Notes under the pieces: generated by a model | Database searches by the model: none | What the model was told of the DNA's origin: nothing | Seen by the model: the letters and a program-made list of their open reading frames with translations, nothing else | NCBI RefSeq assembly: GCF_004010155.1 | Contig: NZ_RRYH01000035.1 | Span: forward strand, 1 to 53,158 | Length of the DNA stretch: 53,158 nt | Reading direction: 5' to 3' | Source of the DNA: Solirhodobacter olei | Lineage (GTDB): Bacteria; Pseudomonadota; Alphaproteobacteria; Rhodobacterales; Rhodobacteraceae | Made by a program: the position numbers and the translations under genes | Shown: one piece after another, positions 44,224-52,670 of the stretch | Layout: each line of letters opens with the position of its first letter | Position numbering within the stretch: position 1 is the stretch's first letter

Positions 44224-44447
44224 GACGGCCTTCGAACCAAAGTGCGAAGGCGCTTTGGAAGTCTCACACCATAAGACCAGGAGCGACCGCGTCGCTCTGC
44301 AATCGGTCGGGCCCCGGCAGAACGGCTCAGCCACGGCTCGCCGCTCTGGAGTGCCGAAACCGAAGGCGGTCGTAGCGTCACGATGCACGAACGGTGGGCG
44401 TTTCATCTGGGTTAACCCGCCTCGATCGGCCGGACTGGCAAAAGCTC
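44224..44447. other. spacer between the broken gene and the LacI promoter
   Basis: No supported gene. The open frame that continues from the broken gene has no family-like content. The stretch leads into the LacI promoter region at 44448. Confidence 0.4.
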
Positions 44448-44495
44448 TTGACAGGTTAATGCCCGCCAAGTCTTGTAAAGCGGTTTAGTAAACCG
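44448..44495 (+). promoter_or_regulatory. promoter and LacI-type operator of the RbsBAC/PTE operon
   Basis: TTGACA (44448-44453) is a consensus -35 box; TTGTAA (44473-44478) or the bases just before it may serve as -10. Immediately downstream CGGTTTAGTAAACCG (44481-44495) is a perfect palindrome around one G, the size and place expected for a LacI/GalR operator covering the transcription start. The regulator gene begins at 44531, so negative autoregulation of the whole operon is likely. Confidence 0.65.
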
Positions 44496-44530
44496 ATTCA
44501 CTAGCGTATCTGGCAGGAATCCACGAAGCG

Positions 44531-45592
44531 ATGGCAGACCGGCGCTCTCCCAGCCTCAAGGATGTTGCTCGTACAGCGGGGGTCTCCGTTACCACCGTCT
44601 CACGGATGTTGAACGGCTCGCTCCAGCTACCGGACGAGACGCGGCTGCGGATCGAGGCGGCGATCCGCAGCCTCGACTATCAACCCAATCCGCATGCCCG
44701 CCGCCTGAGCCGCGGGCGCTCCGACACCATCGGACTCGTTGTTCCGGACATAGCCAACCCGTTCTTCGCCATGCTGGTGGCCTCGGTGGAAGAGGAGGCC
44801 GACCGCCGCGGCATGGCGCTGACGCTCTATGCTACGCTCAACCGTCCGGGGCGCGAGTTGTCCTATCTGCGGCGCATCGAGGACAATCATGTCGACGGTC
44901 TAATCTTCATCACCAACCACGCCGACGATGGCAATCTGGGCAGGGCGATCAACCGCACCGGCAGGGTGGTGCTTGTGGACGAGGACGTGCCCGACGCGCG
45001 CGCCCCTCGGCTCTTCTGCGACAACGAGATGGGCGGCTATCTTGCCGGCGCGCATCTGGCCGAAAATGGGCACAGGCATGTTCTCTTCGCGGGGCAGGGC
45101 GACCGGATGCTCAGCGCCCACCGCCGTTACGCCGGGCTGGAGCACGCGCTACGCGAGGCCTTCGGTGCCCGCGCCGAGCTGACCCGCTACGAGGGCGAAT
45201 ACACCATCGAATTTGGTCGCGCCGCGGCCCGTCGCTTCCTCGATGAGGGCTGTCCGGCAACAGCGATCTTCGCCAGCTCTGATGAGATTGCCATTGGCGT
45301 GATTGAAGTGTTCCGCGACCGCGGCATCGTAGTGCCGCGCGACGTTTCAGTCATCGGCTTCGACGACGTCGGACCGCTGCATCTTTTCGCTCCAGCGATC
45401 ACGGCGGTTCGTCAGCCGGTCCGGCAGATCGGCCGCCGAGCGCTGGAGCTTCTGCTCGATACCAGCTGGCAGGCCCTCGACCCGACAATGCCAGAAGAGC
45501 TCCTGCCGATAGAACTCGTGGTGCGGAATTCCGTTGCGCCGCCCGCGGAACAACCAGTGCAACGCGAACCCCAACAGAGGAGAACGACATGA
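44531..45592 (+). CDS. LacI/GalR-family transcriptional regulator
   Basis: A 353-residue repressor. The N-terminal HTH with hinge helix (SLKDVARTAGVSVTTVSRMLNG, then ALRSL-type ARRLSRGRS) is followed by a periplasmic-binding-like sensor domain (IGLVVPDIANPFFAMLVASVEEEA, VDGLIFITN, IGFDDVGP, ITAVRQPVRQIG). It is the first gene of an eight-gene operon: its stop overlaps the binding-protein start (ATGA, 45589-45592). It probably senses the imported ligand or a phosphorylated product and binds the palindrome at 44481-44495. Confidence 0.93.
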   Translation: MADRRSPSLKDVARTAGVSVTTVSRMLNGSLQLPDETRLRIEAAIRSLDYQPNPHARRLSRGRSDTIGLVVPDIANPFFAMLVASVEEEADRRGMALTLYATLNRPGRELSYLRRIEDNHVDGLIFITNHADDGNLGRAINRTGRVVLVDEDVPDARAPRLFCDNEMGGYLAGAHLAENGHRHVLFAGQGDRMLSAHRRYAGLEHALREAFGARAELTRYEGEYTIEFGRAAARRFLDEGCPATAIFASSDEIAIGVIEVFRDRGIVVPRDVSVIGFDDVGPLHLFAPAITAVRQPVRQIGRRALELLLDTSWQALDPTMPEELLPIELVVRNSVAPPAEQPVQREPQQRRTT

Positions 45593-46542
45593 TGACGGGC
45601 ATACCCAGAAGAGTGTTTCTTTCGGCGATGGGCGCCGGCCTCGTGCTTGGACTGGCCGGTACGGCTCCGGCCTGGGCCCAGGGCAAGACCTTCGTGCTGG
45701 TCCAAATCAACCAGCAGGCGCTGTTCTTCAACCAAGTCAATGCCGGCGCCGAGAAGGGCGCCAAGGAGACCGGCAATAAGCTGGTGATTTACAACGCCAA
45801 CAACGACCCGTCGAAGCAGAACGACGCGATCGACACCTACATCCAGCAGAAGGTGGCCGGCATCGCGGTGGACGCGATCGACGTGAACGGCATTATGCCG
45901 GCGATCGAGCAGGCGACGAAGGCCGGCATCCCCGTCGTTGCGCTCGACGCGATTCTGCCCGCCGGTCCGCAGAAGGCACAGGTCGGCGTCGACAACGCCA
46001 AGGCCGGTGCTGATCTCGCGCATTACTACCTCAACTACGTAAAGACGCATATGAGCGGGAAGTCTACGCTCGGCATCGTGGGAGCGCTGAACTCCTACAT
46101 CCAGAACGTCCGCCAGAAGGGCTTTGAGGATGTCGTCAAGTCCGCGCCCGGCATCAAGATCGCCGGCGTGGTCGATGGCCGCAACGTGCAGGACACTGCG
46201 CTGAATGCGGCCGAGAACCTGATTACCGCCAACCCGGACATGACCACAATCTATGCCACCGGCGAGCCGGCGCTGATCGGTGCCATCGCCGCCGTCGCAA
46301 GCCAAGGCAAGCAGAAGTCGATCAAAATCTTCGGCTGGGATCTGAGCCCTGAGGCAATCGCAGGCATCGACAAGGGCGAAGTCATCGCTGTCGTCCAGCA
46401 GGATCCGGCGCTGATGGGCGAGGAGGCGATCAAGGCGCTGGTCAAGGTCGCCGACGGTAAGACGGTGGACAAGAACATCTACGTCCCCGTGACCATCGTC
46501 ACCGAGAAGAACGTGGCCCCCTACCGGTCTGTGTTCAAGTGA
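45589..46542 (+). CDS. ribose-type ABC importer, substrate-binding protein (RbsB-like)
   Basis: A 317-residue periplasmic binding protein of the RbsB/XylF group. The N-terminal signal has a twin-arginine-like start (PRRVFLSAMGAGLVLGLAGTAPAWA, two Arg but only a partial Tat consensus) cleaved after AWA. The mature domain shows VQINQQALFFNQVNAGAEKGA, YNANNDPSKQNDAIDTYIQQKV, IPVVALDAIL, and WDLSPEAIAGI. Ligands of the group are furanose or pyranose monosaccharides and related compounds. The next gene starts at TGATG overlapping the stop, without a hairpin, unlike the other three binding-protein genes in the window. Confidence 0.92.
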   Translation: MMTGIPRRVFLSAMGAGLVLGLAGTAPAWAQGKTFVLVQINQQALFFNQVNAGAEKGAKETGNKLVIYNANNDPSKQNDAIDTYIQQKVAGIAVDAIDVNGIMPAIEQATKAGIPVVALDAILPAGPQKAQVGVDNAKAGADLAHYYLNYVKTHMSGKSTLGIVGALNSYIQNVRQKGFEDVVKSAPGIKIAGVVDGRNVQDTALNAAENLITANPDMTTIYATGEPALIGAIAAVASQGKQKSIKIFGWDLSPEAIAGIDKGEVIAVVQQDPALMGEEAIKALVKVADGKTVDKNIYVPVTIVTEKNVAPYRSVFK

Positions 46543-47339
46543 TGGCGACAGGCGCATCGCTAACGGACGGAGGGGCATCGCCCCTCCGCTCCGCCGTGGG
46601 CGGGACAGTTCCCCGCATCCGCCTCCGGGGAATCCGCAAGCGGTTCGGCTCGGTTGACGCCCTGCGGGGCGTCGATCTGGAGCTCTTTCCCAGCGAATGC
46701 CTCGGCCTTGTCGGCGACAATGCCGCCGGCAAGTCGACGCTCACCAAGATCATCTCCGGCACTTACATCCCAGACGCCGGCACCATCGAGATCGACGGCG
46801 AGGTGGTCCGGCTGACCGGCCCGGCCGACGCGCGCGGCCGCAACATCGAGATGGTTTTCCAGGATCTGAGCCTGTGCGACCACATCGACGTGGTCGGGAA
46901 CCTGTTCCTAGGACGGGAACGCACCCGTGGCCCCTTCCTCGACCGCGCTCGGATGCTGGCCGAGGGCCGGCAGATGCTGGACGCGCTGGAAATCCGGATC
47001 CCGAAGCTGACGACCCGCGTCGCTCAACTTTCAGGCGGACAGCGCCAGGCGATCGCCATCGCTCGCGCTGCCTCGTTCCGCCCCAAGGTCCTGATCATGG
47101 ACGAGCCGACCTCTGCCCTCGCCGTGGCAGAGGTCGAGGCGGTGCTGCACCTGATTAACCGGGTCAAGGCGAGCGGCGTTTCGGTCATCCTCATCACTCA
47201 CCGGCTGCAGGACCTATTTCGAGTCTGCGACCGGATCGCGGTGATGTACGAGGGCACCAAGGTCGCCGAGCGGGCGATCGAGAACACCGACCTCGAAGAT
47301 CTCGTCAAGCTCATCGTTGGACAGGGGACTCTGCAGTGA
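46542..47339 (+). CDS. ribose-type ABC importer, single-domain ATP-binding protein (FrcA-like)
   Basis: A 265-residue ATPase with one nucleotide-binding domain, in contrast to the duplicated RbsA. It has Walker A GDNAAGKST, Q-loop FQDLSLCDHI, signature LSGGQRQAIAIARAA, Walker B LIMDEPTSAL and switch His ITHRLQDL. FrcA-type systems of rhizobia use the same arrangement, where the ATPase functions as a homodimer. The start is ATG 46542 (a GTG three bases earlier is possible). It overlaps both neighbours, so the three transporter genes are translationally coupled. Confidence 0.92.
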   Translation: MATGASLTDGGASPLRSAVGGTVPRIRLRGIRKRFGSVDALRGVDLELFPSECLGLVGDNAAGKSTLTKIISGTYIPDAGTIEIDGEVVRLTGPADARGRNIEMVFQDLSLCDHIDVVGNLFLGRERTRGPFLDRARMLAEGRQMLDALEIRIPKLTTRVAQLSGGQRQAIAIARAASFRPKVLIMDEPTSALAVAEVEAVLHLINRVKASGVSVILITHRLQDLFRVCDRIAVMYEGTKVAERAIENTDLEDLVKLIVGQGTLQ

Positions 47340-48340
47340 CCGAATATGCCGAACGCCGGCAAGGCCCGGACATCGCCGATTTCCTGATCGACAATGCACA
47401 GGTCCTGTCGATCGCCGTGTTCTTCGTCGCCTGCACCATCTTCTTCTCGGCCTCTGCCGATTACTTCCTGACTGTAGGCAACATCCTGAACATTCTGCGC
47501 CAGGCGGCACCACTCCTGATAGTCGCCACCGCGATGACCTTCGTCATTGTCACAGCCGGGATCGACCTCTCGGTCGGCTCGCTGATCGCACTGATCAACG
47601 CGGTGGCCGCAATCGCGCTCGCCGCCGGGCTGCCCTGGCCGCTGGTGGTGCTGGCGATGTTCGCCCTCGGGGGGTTGATCGGCCTCGCCCAGGGCTGGTT
47701 CATCGCCTATCAGGACGTGCCGGCCTTCATCGTCACCCTCGCCGGGCTGTCAATCCTGCGCGGCGTCGCGCTCTATCTGACCAAGGGATATTCGATCCCG
47801 ATCTCCGGTGTTCCAGGCTTTCTCGCCATCGGTCGCGCGACGGTCTATGGCATCCCGCTTCCGGCCATCATCGCCGCCGCAGTGGCGCTCGTCGGTTATG
47901 TCGCGATTGGCCGGACCAAATACGGCCGCCAGGTCGTCGCCGTCGGGTCCAACGCCGAGGCGGCGCGGCGGGTCGGGATGCCCGCGCGCTGGATCGTCGC
48001 CTCTGTCTACATCGTCTCGGGCGTATGCGCCGCCCTGGCCGGGATCATGCTCGCCGCCCGACTCGGCTCTGGCTCCTCCAACGCCGCGGTCGGCTTCGAG
48101 CTGCAGGCGATTGCCGCAGTCGTCCTAGGCGGCACCTCGCTGATGGGCGGACGTGGCACGATCCTCGGCACGATCCTGGGCACGCTCACCATCGCGGTAA
48201 TCGGCAACGGGCTGATCCTGATGCACATCTCGCCCTTCTTCACCCAGATCGTCACTGGCGCGATCATCCTTGCGGCGATCTGGATCAACACCCGCATCTT
48301 CTCCACCAGGTTTCGTCTGAAGCAGCGAAAGGAGGGTTAG
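47336..48340 (+). CDS. ribose-type ABC importer, permease (RbsC-like)
   Basis: A 334-residue inner-membrane permease of the RbsC/FrcC group, with about eight to ten hydrophobic segments. Diagnostic segments are ILNILRQAAPLLIVATAMTFVIVTAGIDLSVGSLIAL, AFIVTLAGLSILRG, RRVGMPARWI, and the C-terminal LGGTSLMGGRGTILGTILG. It starts with GTG at 47336, four bases inside the ATPase gene. It completes an importer for a sugar-like ligand; the enzymes downstream suggest a lactone- or phosphate-forming route rather than plain ribose use. Confidence 0.93.
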   Translation: MTEYAERRQGPDIADFLIDNAQVLSIAVFFVACTIFFSASADYFLTVGNILNILRQAAPLLIVATAMTFVIVTAGIDLSVGSLIALINAVAAIALAAGLPWPLVVLAMFALGGLIGLAQGWFIAYQDVPAFIVTLAGLSILRGVALYLTKGYSIPISGVPGFLAIGRATVYGIPLPAIIAAAVALVGYVAIGRTKYGRQVVAVGSNAEAARRVGMPARWIVASVYIVSGVCAALAGIMLAARLGSGSSNAAVGFELQAIAAVVLGGTSLMGGRGTILGTILGTLTIAVIGNGLILMHISPFFTQIVTGAIILAAIWINTRIFSTRFRLKQRKEG

Positions 48341-48344
48341 CGTC

Positions 48345-49430
48345 GTGGCCAATCCACCCGCCGAAGACCTGTCGCCCGCACATATCCGCTCCGGTCAGGT
48401 GATGACCGTCACCGGCCCCGTCGCGGCCGCCGACCTCGGCGTCACCCTCATGCACGAGCACATCCTGAACGACTGCCGCTGCTGGTGGCACGCCCCAAAG
48501 GAGTCCGAGCGGGAGCACCTCGCGCATCGTCCGGTGAGCATCGAGATCCTGTCGGAGCTGCGCCAGGATCCGTTCGTAAACCTCCACAACATCGCCCTCG
48601 ACGACGAGCCACTGGCGATCGAGGAGCTGGGCCAGTTCGCTGCCGCCGGCGGCCGCACGGTGGTCGACCCGACCTGCCGCGGCATCGGCCGCGACCCGGC
48701 AGCGCTGGTCCGTATATCCGGGGCAACCGGCCTGCGCATCGTCATGGGGGCGGGGTACTACCTCGCCTCGTCGCATCCGGCAGAGCTGGCCGCGATGTCG
48801 GCGGCAGATGTTGCCGATCAGATCGTGGCCGAAGCGCGCGACGGCGTCGACGGCAGCGGTGTTCGCATCGGGCTGATCGGCGAGATTGGCGTCTCCTCCG
48901 AATTTACCGCCGAGGAGGAAAAATCGCTGCGCGGCGCCGCCCGGGCGCAAGCCCGGACCGGGCTGCCGCTGATGGTCCACCTGCCGGGGTGGTTCCGGCT
49001 CGCCCACCGGGTGCTCGACATCGTGTCAGAGGAGGGTGCCGACCTTCGCCACACCGTGCTCTGCCACATGAACCCGTCGCACGGCGATTTCGATTACCAG
49101 CGTTCGCTCGCCGCGCGCGGCGCCTTTGTTGAATACGACATGATCGGAATGGACTTCTTCTATGCCGACCAGCAGGTCCAGTGCCCGAGCGACGACGAGG
49201 CCGCCCGCGGCATTGCCCGGCTCGCCGAAGCTGGCTATCTCGATCGAGTGCTGCTGTCGCACGATGTCTTCGTGAAGATGATGCTCACGCGCTATGGCGG
49301 GAACGGCTACGCCTTTATCCTGCGGCATTTCCTGCCGCGACTGCAGCGCCACGGCTTCGACGAGCCGTCGCTTGTGGCCCTTATGCAGCACAACCCCCGC
49401 CGCGTCTTCGATGCGACCTTCGATGTATAA
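48345..49430 (+). CDS. phosphotriesterase-like amidohydrolase (PHP/lactonase type)
   Basis: A 361-residue metal hydrolase of the phosphotriesterase family. A full binuclear site can be traced: His37-x-His39 in LMHEHI, bridging Glu180 in LIGEIG, His212 in MVHLPGW, His241 in CHMNPSHGD, and Asp307 in LLSHDVF. Glu rather than carboxylated Lys at the bridge is the pattern of PHP-type proteins. Most relatives act as lactonases or on sugar phosphates, not on phosphotriesters. It starts with GTG, five bases after the permease stop, and is cytoplasmic. It probably opens a sugar lactone or cyclic product of the imported compound, by inference. Confidence 0.9.
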   Translation: MANPPAEDLSPAHIRSGQVMTVTGPVAAADLGVTLMHEHILNDCRCWWHAPKESEREHLAHRPVSIEILSELRQDPFVNLHNIALDDEPLAIEELGQFAAAGGRTVVDPTCRGIGRDPAALVRISGATGLRIVMGAGYYLASSHPAELAAMSAADVADQIVAEARDGVDGSGVRIGLIGEIGVSSEFTAEEEKSLRGAARAQARTGLPLMVHLPGWFRLAHRVLDIVSEEGADLRHTVLCHMNPSHGDFDYQRSLAARGAFVEYDMIGMDFFYADQQVQCPSDDEAARGIARLAEAGYLDRVLLSHDVFVKMMLTRYGGNGYAFILRHFLPRLQRHGFDEPSLVALMQHNPRRVFDATFDV

Positions 49431-49457
49431 GCGGCCGAACCGTATTTGGGAGGAAAG

Positions 49458-50234
49458 ATGACAAAGAAGGTTCTTCTGGTCGGCGAAAGCTGGATGAGTT
49501 CGGCGACCCACTACAAGGGCTTCGACGCATTCGGAAGCGTCACCTTTCATCTTGGGGCGGAGCCTTTCGTTGCTGCGCTCCGGACCGGCGGCTTCGAGGT
49601 CGATTACATGAAGGCTCATGAGGCAGTGGAGCACTTCCCCTACGAGATGGCGGGGCTCCGAGCCTATCATGCAGTGATCCTATCCGACATCGGCGCCAAT
49701 TCCATCCTGCTGCCGCCGGAGGTCTGGCTGCACTCGCGCACGGTGCCGAACCGGCTCAAGCTGCTGCGCCGCTGGGTCGAGGAGGAGGGCGGCGGCCTGC
49801 TGATGGTCGGCGGCTACCTGTCGTTCCAGGGCATCGACGGCCGCGCCCGCTGGCACCGCACCCCGGTCGAGGCGGCGCTGCCGGTGACCTGCCTGCCTTA
49901 CGACGACCGGGTGGAGATGCCGGAAGGCGCGCAGGCGGTGCTGACCCGGCCCGGGCATCCGGTGCTCGCCGGGCTCTCGGGCGACTGGCCGCCGCTTCTC
50001 GGCGTCAACGAGGTCGTGGTGCGGGAGCGTCCGGACGTGGAGGTTGTGGCGCGGCTGCCCGAGGATCAGGGCGGCCATCCGCTGCTGGTTCTCGGTCGCT
50101 CCGGCAAGGGGCGGAGTGCAGCCTGGACCTCGGACATCGGGCCGCACTGGCTGTCTCCGGAGTTCTGCGCCTGGGAGGGCTACGGCCGGCTCTGGACCAA
50201 TCTCGTCGGCTGGCTGTCCGAGGCGCGGGCATGA
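49458..50234 (+). CDS. class I glutamine-amidotransferase-like protein (STM3548 type)
   Basis: A 258-residue cytoplasmic protein with a flavodoxin-like GATase1 fold: VLLVGESWMSSATHYKGFD at the start, AYHAVILSDIGANSILL, RWVEEEGGGLLMVGGYLSFQGIDG in the nucleophile-elbow region and WTSDIGPHWL near the end. The elbow lacks the catalytic Cys of true amidotransferases (GGYLSF), so glutaminase activity is unlikely. From memory, a Salmonella relative (STM3548) lies near a phosphotriesterase homologue, the same pairing as here. ATG 49458 follows GGGAGGAAAG. Function is unknown; it may be a chaperone, isomerase or structural partner of the hydrolase. Confidence 0.8.
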   Translation: MTKKVLLVGESWMSSATHYKGFDAFGSVTFHLGAEPFVAALRTGGFEVDYMKAHEAVEHFPYEMAGLRAYHAVILSDIGANSILLPPEVWLHSRTVPNRLKLLRRWVEEEGGGLLMVGGYLSFQGIDGRARWHRTPVEAALPVTCLPYDDRVEMPEGAQAVLTRPGHPVLAGLSGDWPPLLGVNEVVVRERPDVEVVARLPEDQGGHPLLVLGRSGKGRSAAWTSDIGPHWLSPEFCAWEGYGRLWTNLVGWLSEARA

Positions 50235-50246
50235 GCCGCGTGCGGA

Positions 50247-50915
50247 GTGGCCGCGTGGCGGGCACCGGGGCTGGACGCGATGCTCTCGGATGACATCCTC
50301 GCCGAGAACGCCGGCAGGTTCGAGGCGATGGTCGACCACCGCTTCGTGCGGGACATCATGGCAGACCGGCTCGACGATGCGGTGTTCCGCCGCTACCTCG
50401 TCTACGAGGCCGGCTTCGTCGAAACCGCGATTGCCATCTTCGCGCTCGCGGTCGCGAAGGCGCCGTCGATCGCCGGGCGGCGCTGGCTGATCGGCGTACT
50501 CGAGGCGCTCGCCAACGAGCAGATCGGCTATTTCGAGCGGAGCTTTGCCATCCTCGGGATCGACCCCGCCGCGGTTCCCGGCGACCCGCGCGTGGTCGCC
50601 TTCAACGACGGGATGCGCGCCATCGCCGAGCGGGGCAGCCATGCCGAGATCATCACGGCGATGTTCGCTGCCGAATGGATGTACTGGACCTGGTGCCGTG
50701 CCGCCAACACCTGCAAAATCGGCAATCCGGAGCTGCGCGCCTGGGTCGGCCTGCATGCTGCACAGGACTTTGCCGACCAAGCGCTGTGGCTGAAGCGGGA
50801 ACTGGACAGCCTCGGCGAAGGTGCCGACGCCGCCTGCCGCCGCCGCTTGTCGCAGGTCTTTGCCGAAGCGATGGCGCTTGAAATCGACTTCCACGACGCC
50901 GCCTACGGGCCCTGA
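50247..50915 (+). CDS. TenA-family protein (TenA_E-like)
   Basis: A 222-residue all-helical protein of the TenA/thiaminase II family: FRRYLVYEAGFVETAIAIFALAVAKAP, the middle helix GVLEALANEQIGYFERSF and C-terminal AWVGLHAAQDFADQALWLKRELD. Where TenA has its catalytic Cys (PCYWLY), this protein has AAEWMYW with Glu143, the trait of the TenA_E group. No thiamine gene is nearby. Its place inside a sugar-type operon suggests cleavage of an amino-pyrimidine or N-glycoside-like substrate. The start is GTG 50247 with ATG 50280 as an alternative. This membership in a catabolic operon is unusual. Confidence 0.85.
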   Translation: MAAWRAPGLDAMLSDDILAENAGRFEAMVDHRFVRDIMADRLDDAVFRRYLVYEAGFVETAIAIFALAVAKAPSIAGRRWLIGVLEALANEQIGYFERSFAILGIDPAAVPGDPRVVAFNDGMRAIAERGSHAEIITAMFAAEWMYWTWCRAANTCKIGNPELRAWVGLHAAQDFADQALWLKRELDSLGEGADAACRRRLSQVFAEAMALEIDFHDAAYGP

Positions 50916-50943
50916 CCCAGCCGGCCACCCCGGAGAAAAAGCC

Positions 50944-51792
50944 ATGCCCCATCCTGCCTCGATCCATCAGTCCAAACCGGATCCGATCCGCGCCATGTTC
51001 GGTCGCGGAAAGGCGATCATCGGCGTTATCCATGCGCGCCCGCTGCCCGGCGCCCCGCGCTACTCCGGCGAAACCGTCGAAAGCCTCTGCGCTTATGCCA
51101 TCGCCGAGGCCCGCCGCTACCGCGAGAACGGCTGCGACGGTGTCATCGTGGAGAACCACGGCGACATCCCCTTCGCCAAGCCCGACGAGATCGGGCCGGA
51201 AACGGTGGCCACCATGGCGGTGATGACGGCGGCGGTCCGCGCCGCGGTCGGCGGCCCGGTCGGTGTCAACGTGCTGGCAAATGCCGCGGTAGCCGCACTC
51301 GCCGTCGCCAAGGCGGCCGGAGCCGACTTCATCCGCGTCAACCAATGGGCCAATGCCTATGTCGCCAACGAGGGCTTCGTGGAGGGCAAGGCCGGCGCGG
51401 CGAGCCGGTACCGGTCCTGGATCGGCGGCCGCGACATCCGCGTCTTCACCGATGTCCATGTCAAGCACGGCGCCCATGCCATCGTCGCCGACCGGCCGCT
51501 GGCCGAGCTGGCGCGCGATGCAGAATTCTTCGACAGCGACGGCATCATCGTCACTGGCCAGCGCACCGGCCACGGGGTCGACCTCGATGAGCTTCGGCTC
51601 TTTGCCGAGGCCACGGCGCTCCCCGTCATGGTCGGAAGCGGCGTCACTGGCGAAAATGTCGCCGACATCTTCCGCTACGCCGACGCGGTTATCATCGCCA
51701 GCGCGCTGAAGCACGACGGCTCCTGGTGGAACGATGTCGACCCGCAGCGGGTGCGCGACTTCGTGGCCATTGCGCGGAAGGCCTTCCCGTGA
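50944..51792 (+). CDS. BtpA/SgcQ-family TIM-barrel protein
   Basis: A 282-residue protein of the BtpA family (photosystem I biogenesis protein in cyanobacteria; SgcQ in enterobacterial sugar operons). The family pattern is clear: IIGVIHARPLPGAPRY, NGCDGVIVENHGDIPF, VGVNVLANAAVAALAVAKAAGADFIRVNQW, TDVHVKHGAHA, SDGIIVTGQRTGHG, and VMVGSGVTGENVADIF. The barrel ends in a phosphate-binding GSGVT loop, so a phosphorylated substrate is likely. GGAG precedes the ATG at 50944. It overlaps the PfkB gene by four bases (GTGA). The enzymatic role of BtpA/SgcQ proteins is largely unassigned; here it probably acts on the kinase product. Confidence 0.9.
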   Translation: MPHPASIHQSKPDPIRAMFGRGKAIIGVIHARPLPGAPRYSGETVESLCAYAIAEARRYRENGCDGVIVENHGDIPFAKPDEIGPETVATMAVMTAAVRAAVGGPVGVNVLANAAVAALAVAKAAGADFIRVNQWANAYVANEGFVEGKAGAASRYRSWIGGRDIRVFTDVHVKHGAHAIVADRPLAELARDAEFFDSDGIIVTGQRTGHGVDLDELRLFAEATALPVMVGSGVTGENVADIFRYADAVIIASALKHDGSWWNDVDPQRVRDFVAIARKAFP

Positions 51793-52670
51793 CACGCATC
51801 CTGGTGATCGGCAATGCGACGGTGGACTTCGTCTTCCGCATGGCGCGCTGGCCCGCGCCGGGCGAAACGGTCCTGGCCGACGAGATGACCCAGAGCCCGG
51901 GCGGCAAGGGGTTGAACCAGGCTGTGGCCGCGGCCCGGCTCGGCGTCCGGGTGGAGCTTCTCGCGCCGATCGGGCAGGATGCGAACGCCTCCTTCATCGA
52001 CGAGGCCCTGCGTGGCGAGACCGGCCTGACCCCGCACTGGCGGCCCCGGGAGGCGCCGACCGATATCTCCACCATCTGGACGATCGAGGCCGGCGAGAAC
52101 CAGATCGTATCTTCCGCCGCCTGCGCGCGGTCGCTGCGCCCCGAAGAACTCGGCCCGGTCGCGACGCTCGCGTCGGGGGACATCCTGCTGCTGCAGGGCA
52201 ATCTCGGCGCCGAGACGACTGTGGCGGCGGCCCGGCTCGCCCGGGCGCGCGGCGCCTCGGTTCTGCTAAACACAGCGCCGATCTGGTGGGACATGAGCGA
52301 GATGCTTTGCCTCGCCGATCTCGTCGTTGGCAATGAACCGGAAATCGGGATGCTGGCCGGCGGCACCGCCCCGGAGGACCTTGCGGCGCTCCGGGGCCGC
52401 TGCGCCGGCGACATCGTGATGACCCGCGGCGCAAGGGGGGCACTGCTCCTCCAGGCCGGTCAGGCTGAGGCCTTTCCCGCCCCCAAGGTGGAGGTGGTCA
52501 ACACCGCGGGCGCCGGTGACATGGCGATCGGCGCGATCGCTGCGCTGCGCGCCGGGGCGCTACCCCTGCCGGAGGCGATCGAGCGGGCCATGGCCCTTGC
52601 CGCGCGCACCGTCGGCCGGGCGGGCGTCCTATCGGCCTTCCCGACAATGGCGGAGCTTCGCGGGGTCTGA
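51789..52670 (+). CDS. PfkB-family carbohydrate kinase
   Basis: A 293-residue ribokinase-type kinase. The N-terminal motif is SPGGKGLNQAVAAARLG; the C-terminal motif is NTAGAGDMAIGAI with catalytic base Asp244. The usual DTxGAGD is changed to NTAGAGD, so the first Asp is Asn, which may affect monovalent-cation or phosphate handling. GNEPEIGMLAG is the typical ribokinase NE-x-E region. It starts with GTG overlapping the BtpA-like gene. As the final gene of the operon it should phosphorylate a sugar-like intermediate; the exact substrate is unknown. Confidence 0.92.
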   Translation: MTRILVIGNATVDFVFRMARWPAPGETVLADEMTQSPGGKGLNQAVAAARLGVRVELLAPIGQDANASFIDEALRGETGLTPHWRPREAPTDISTIWTIEAGENQIVSSAACARSLRPEELGPVATLASGDILLLQGNLGAETTVAAARLARARGASVLLNTAPIWWDMSEMLCLADLVVGNEPEIGMLAGGTAPEDLAALRGRCAGDIVMTRGARGALLLQAGQAEAFPAPKVEVVNTAGAGDMAIGAIAALRAGALPLPEAIERAMALAARTVGRAGVLSAFPTMAELRGV

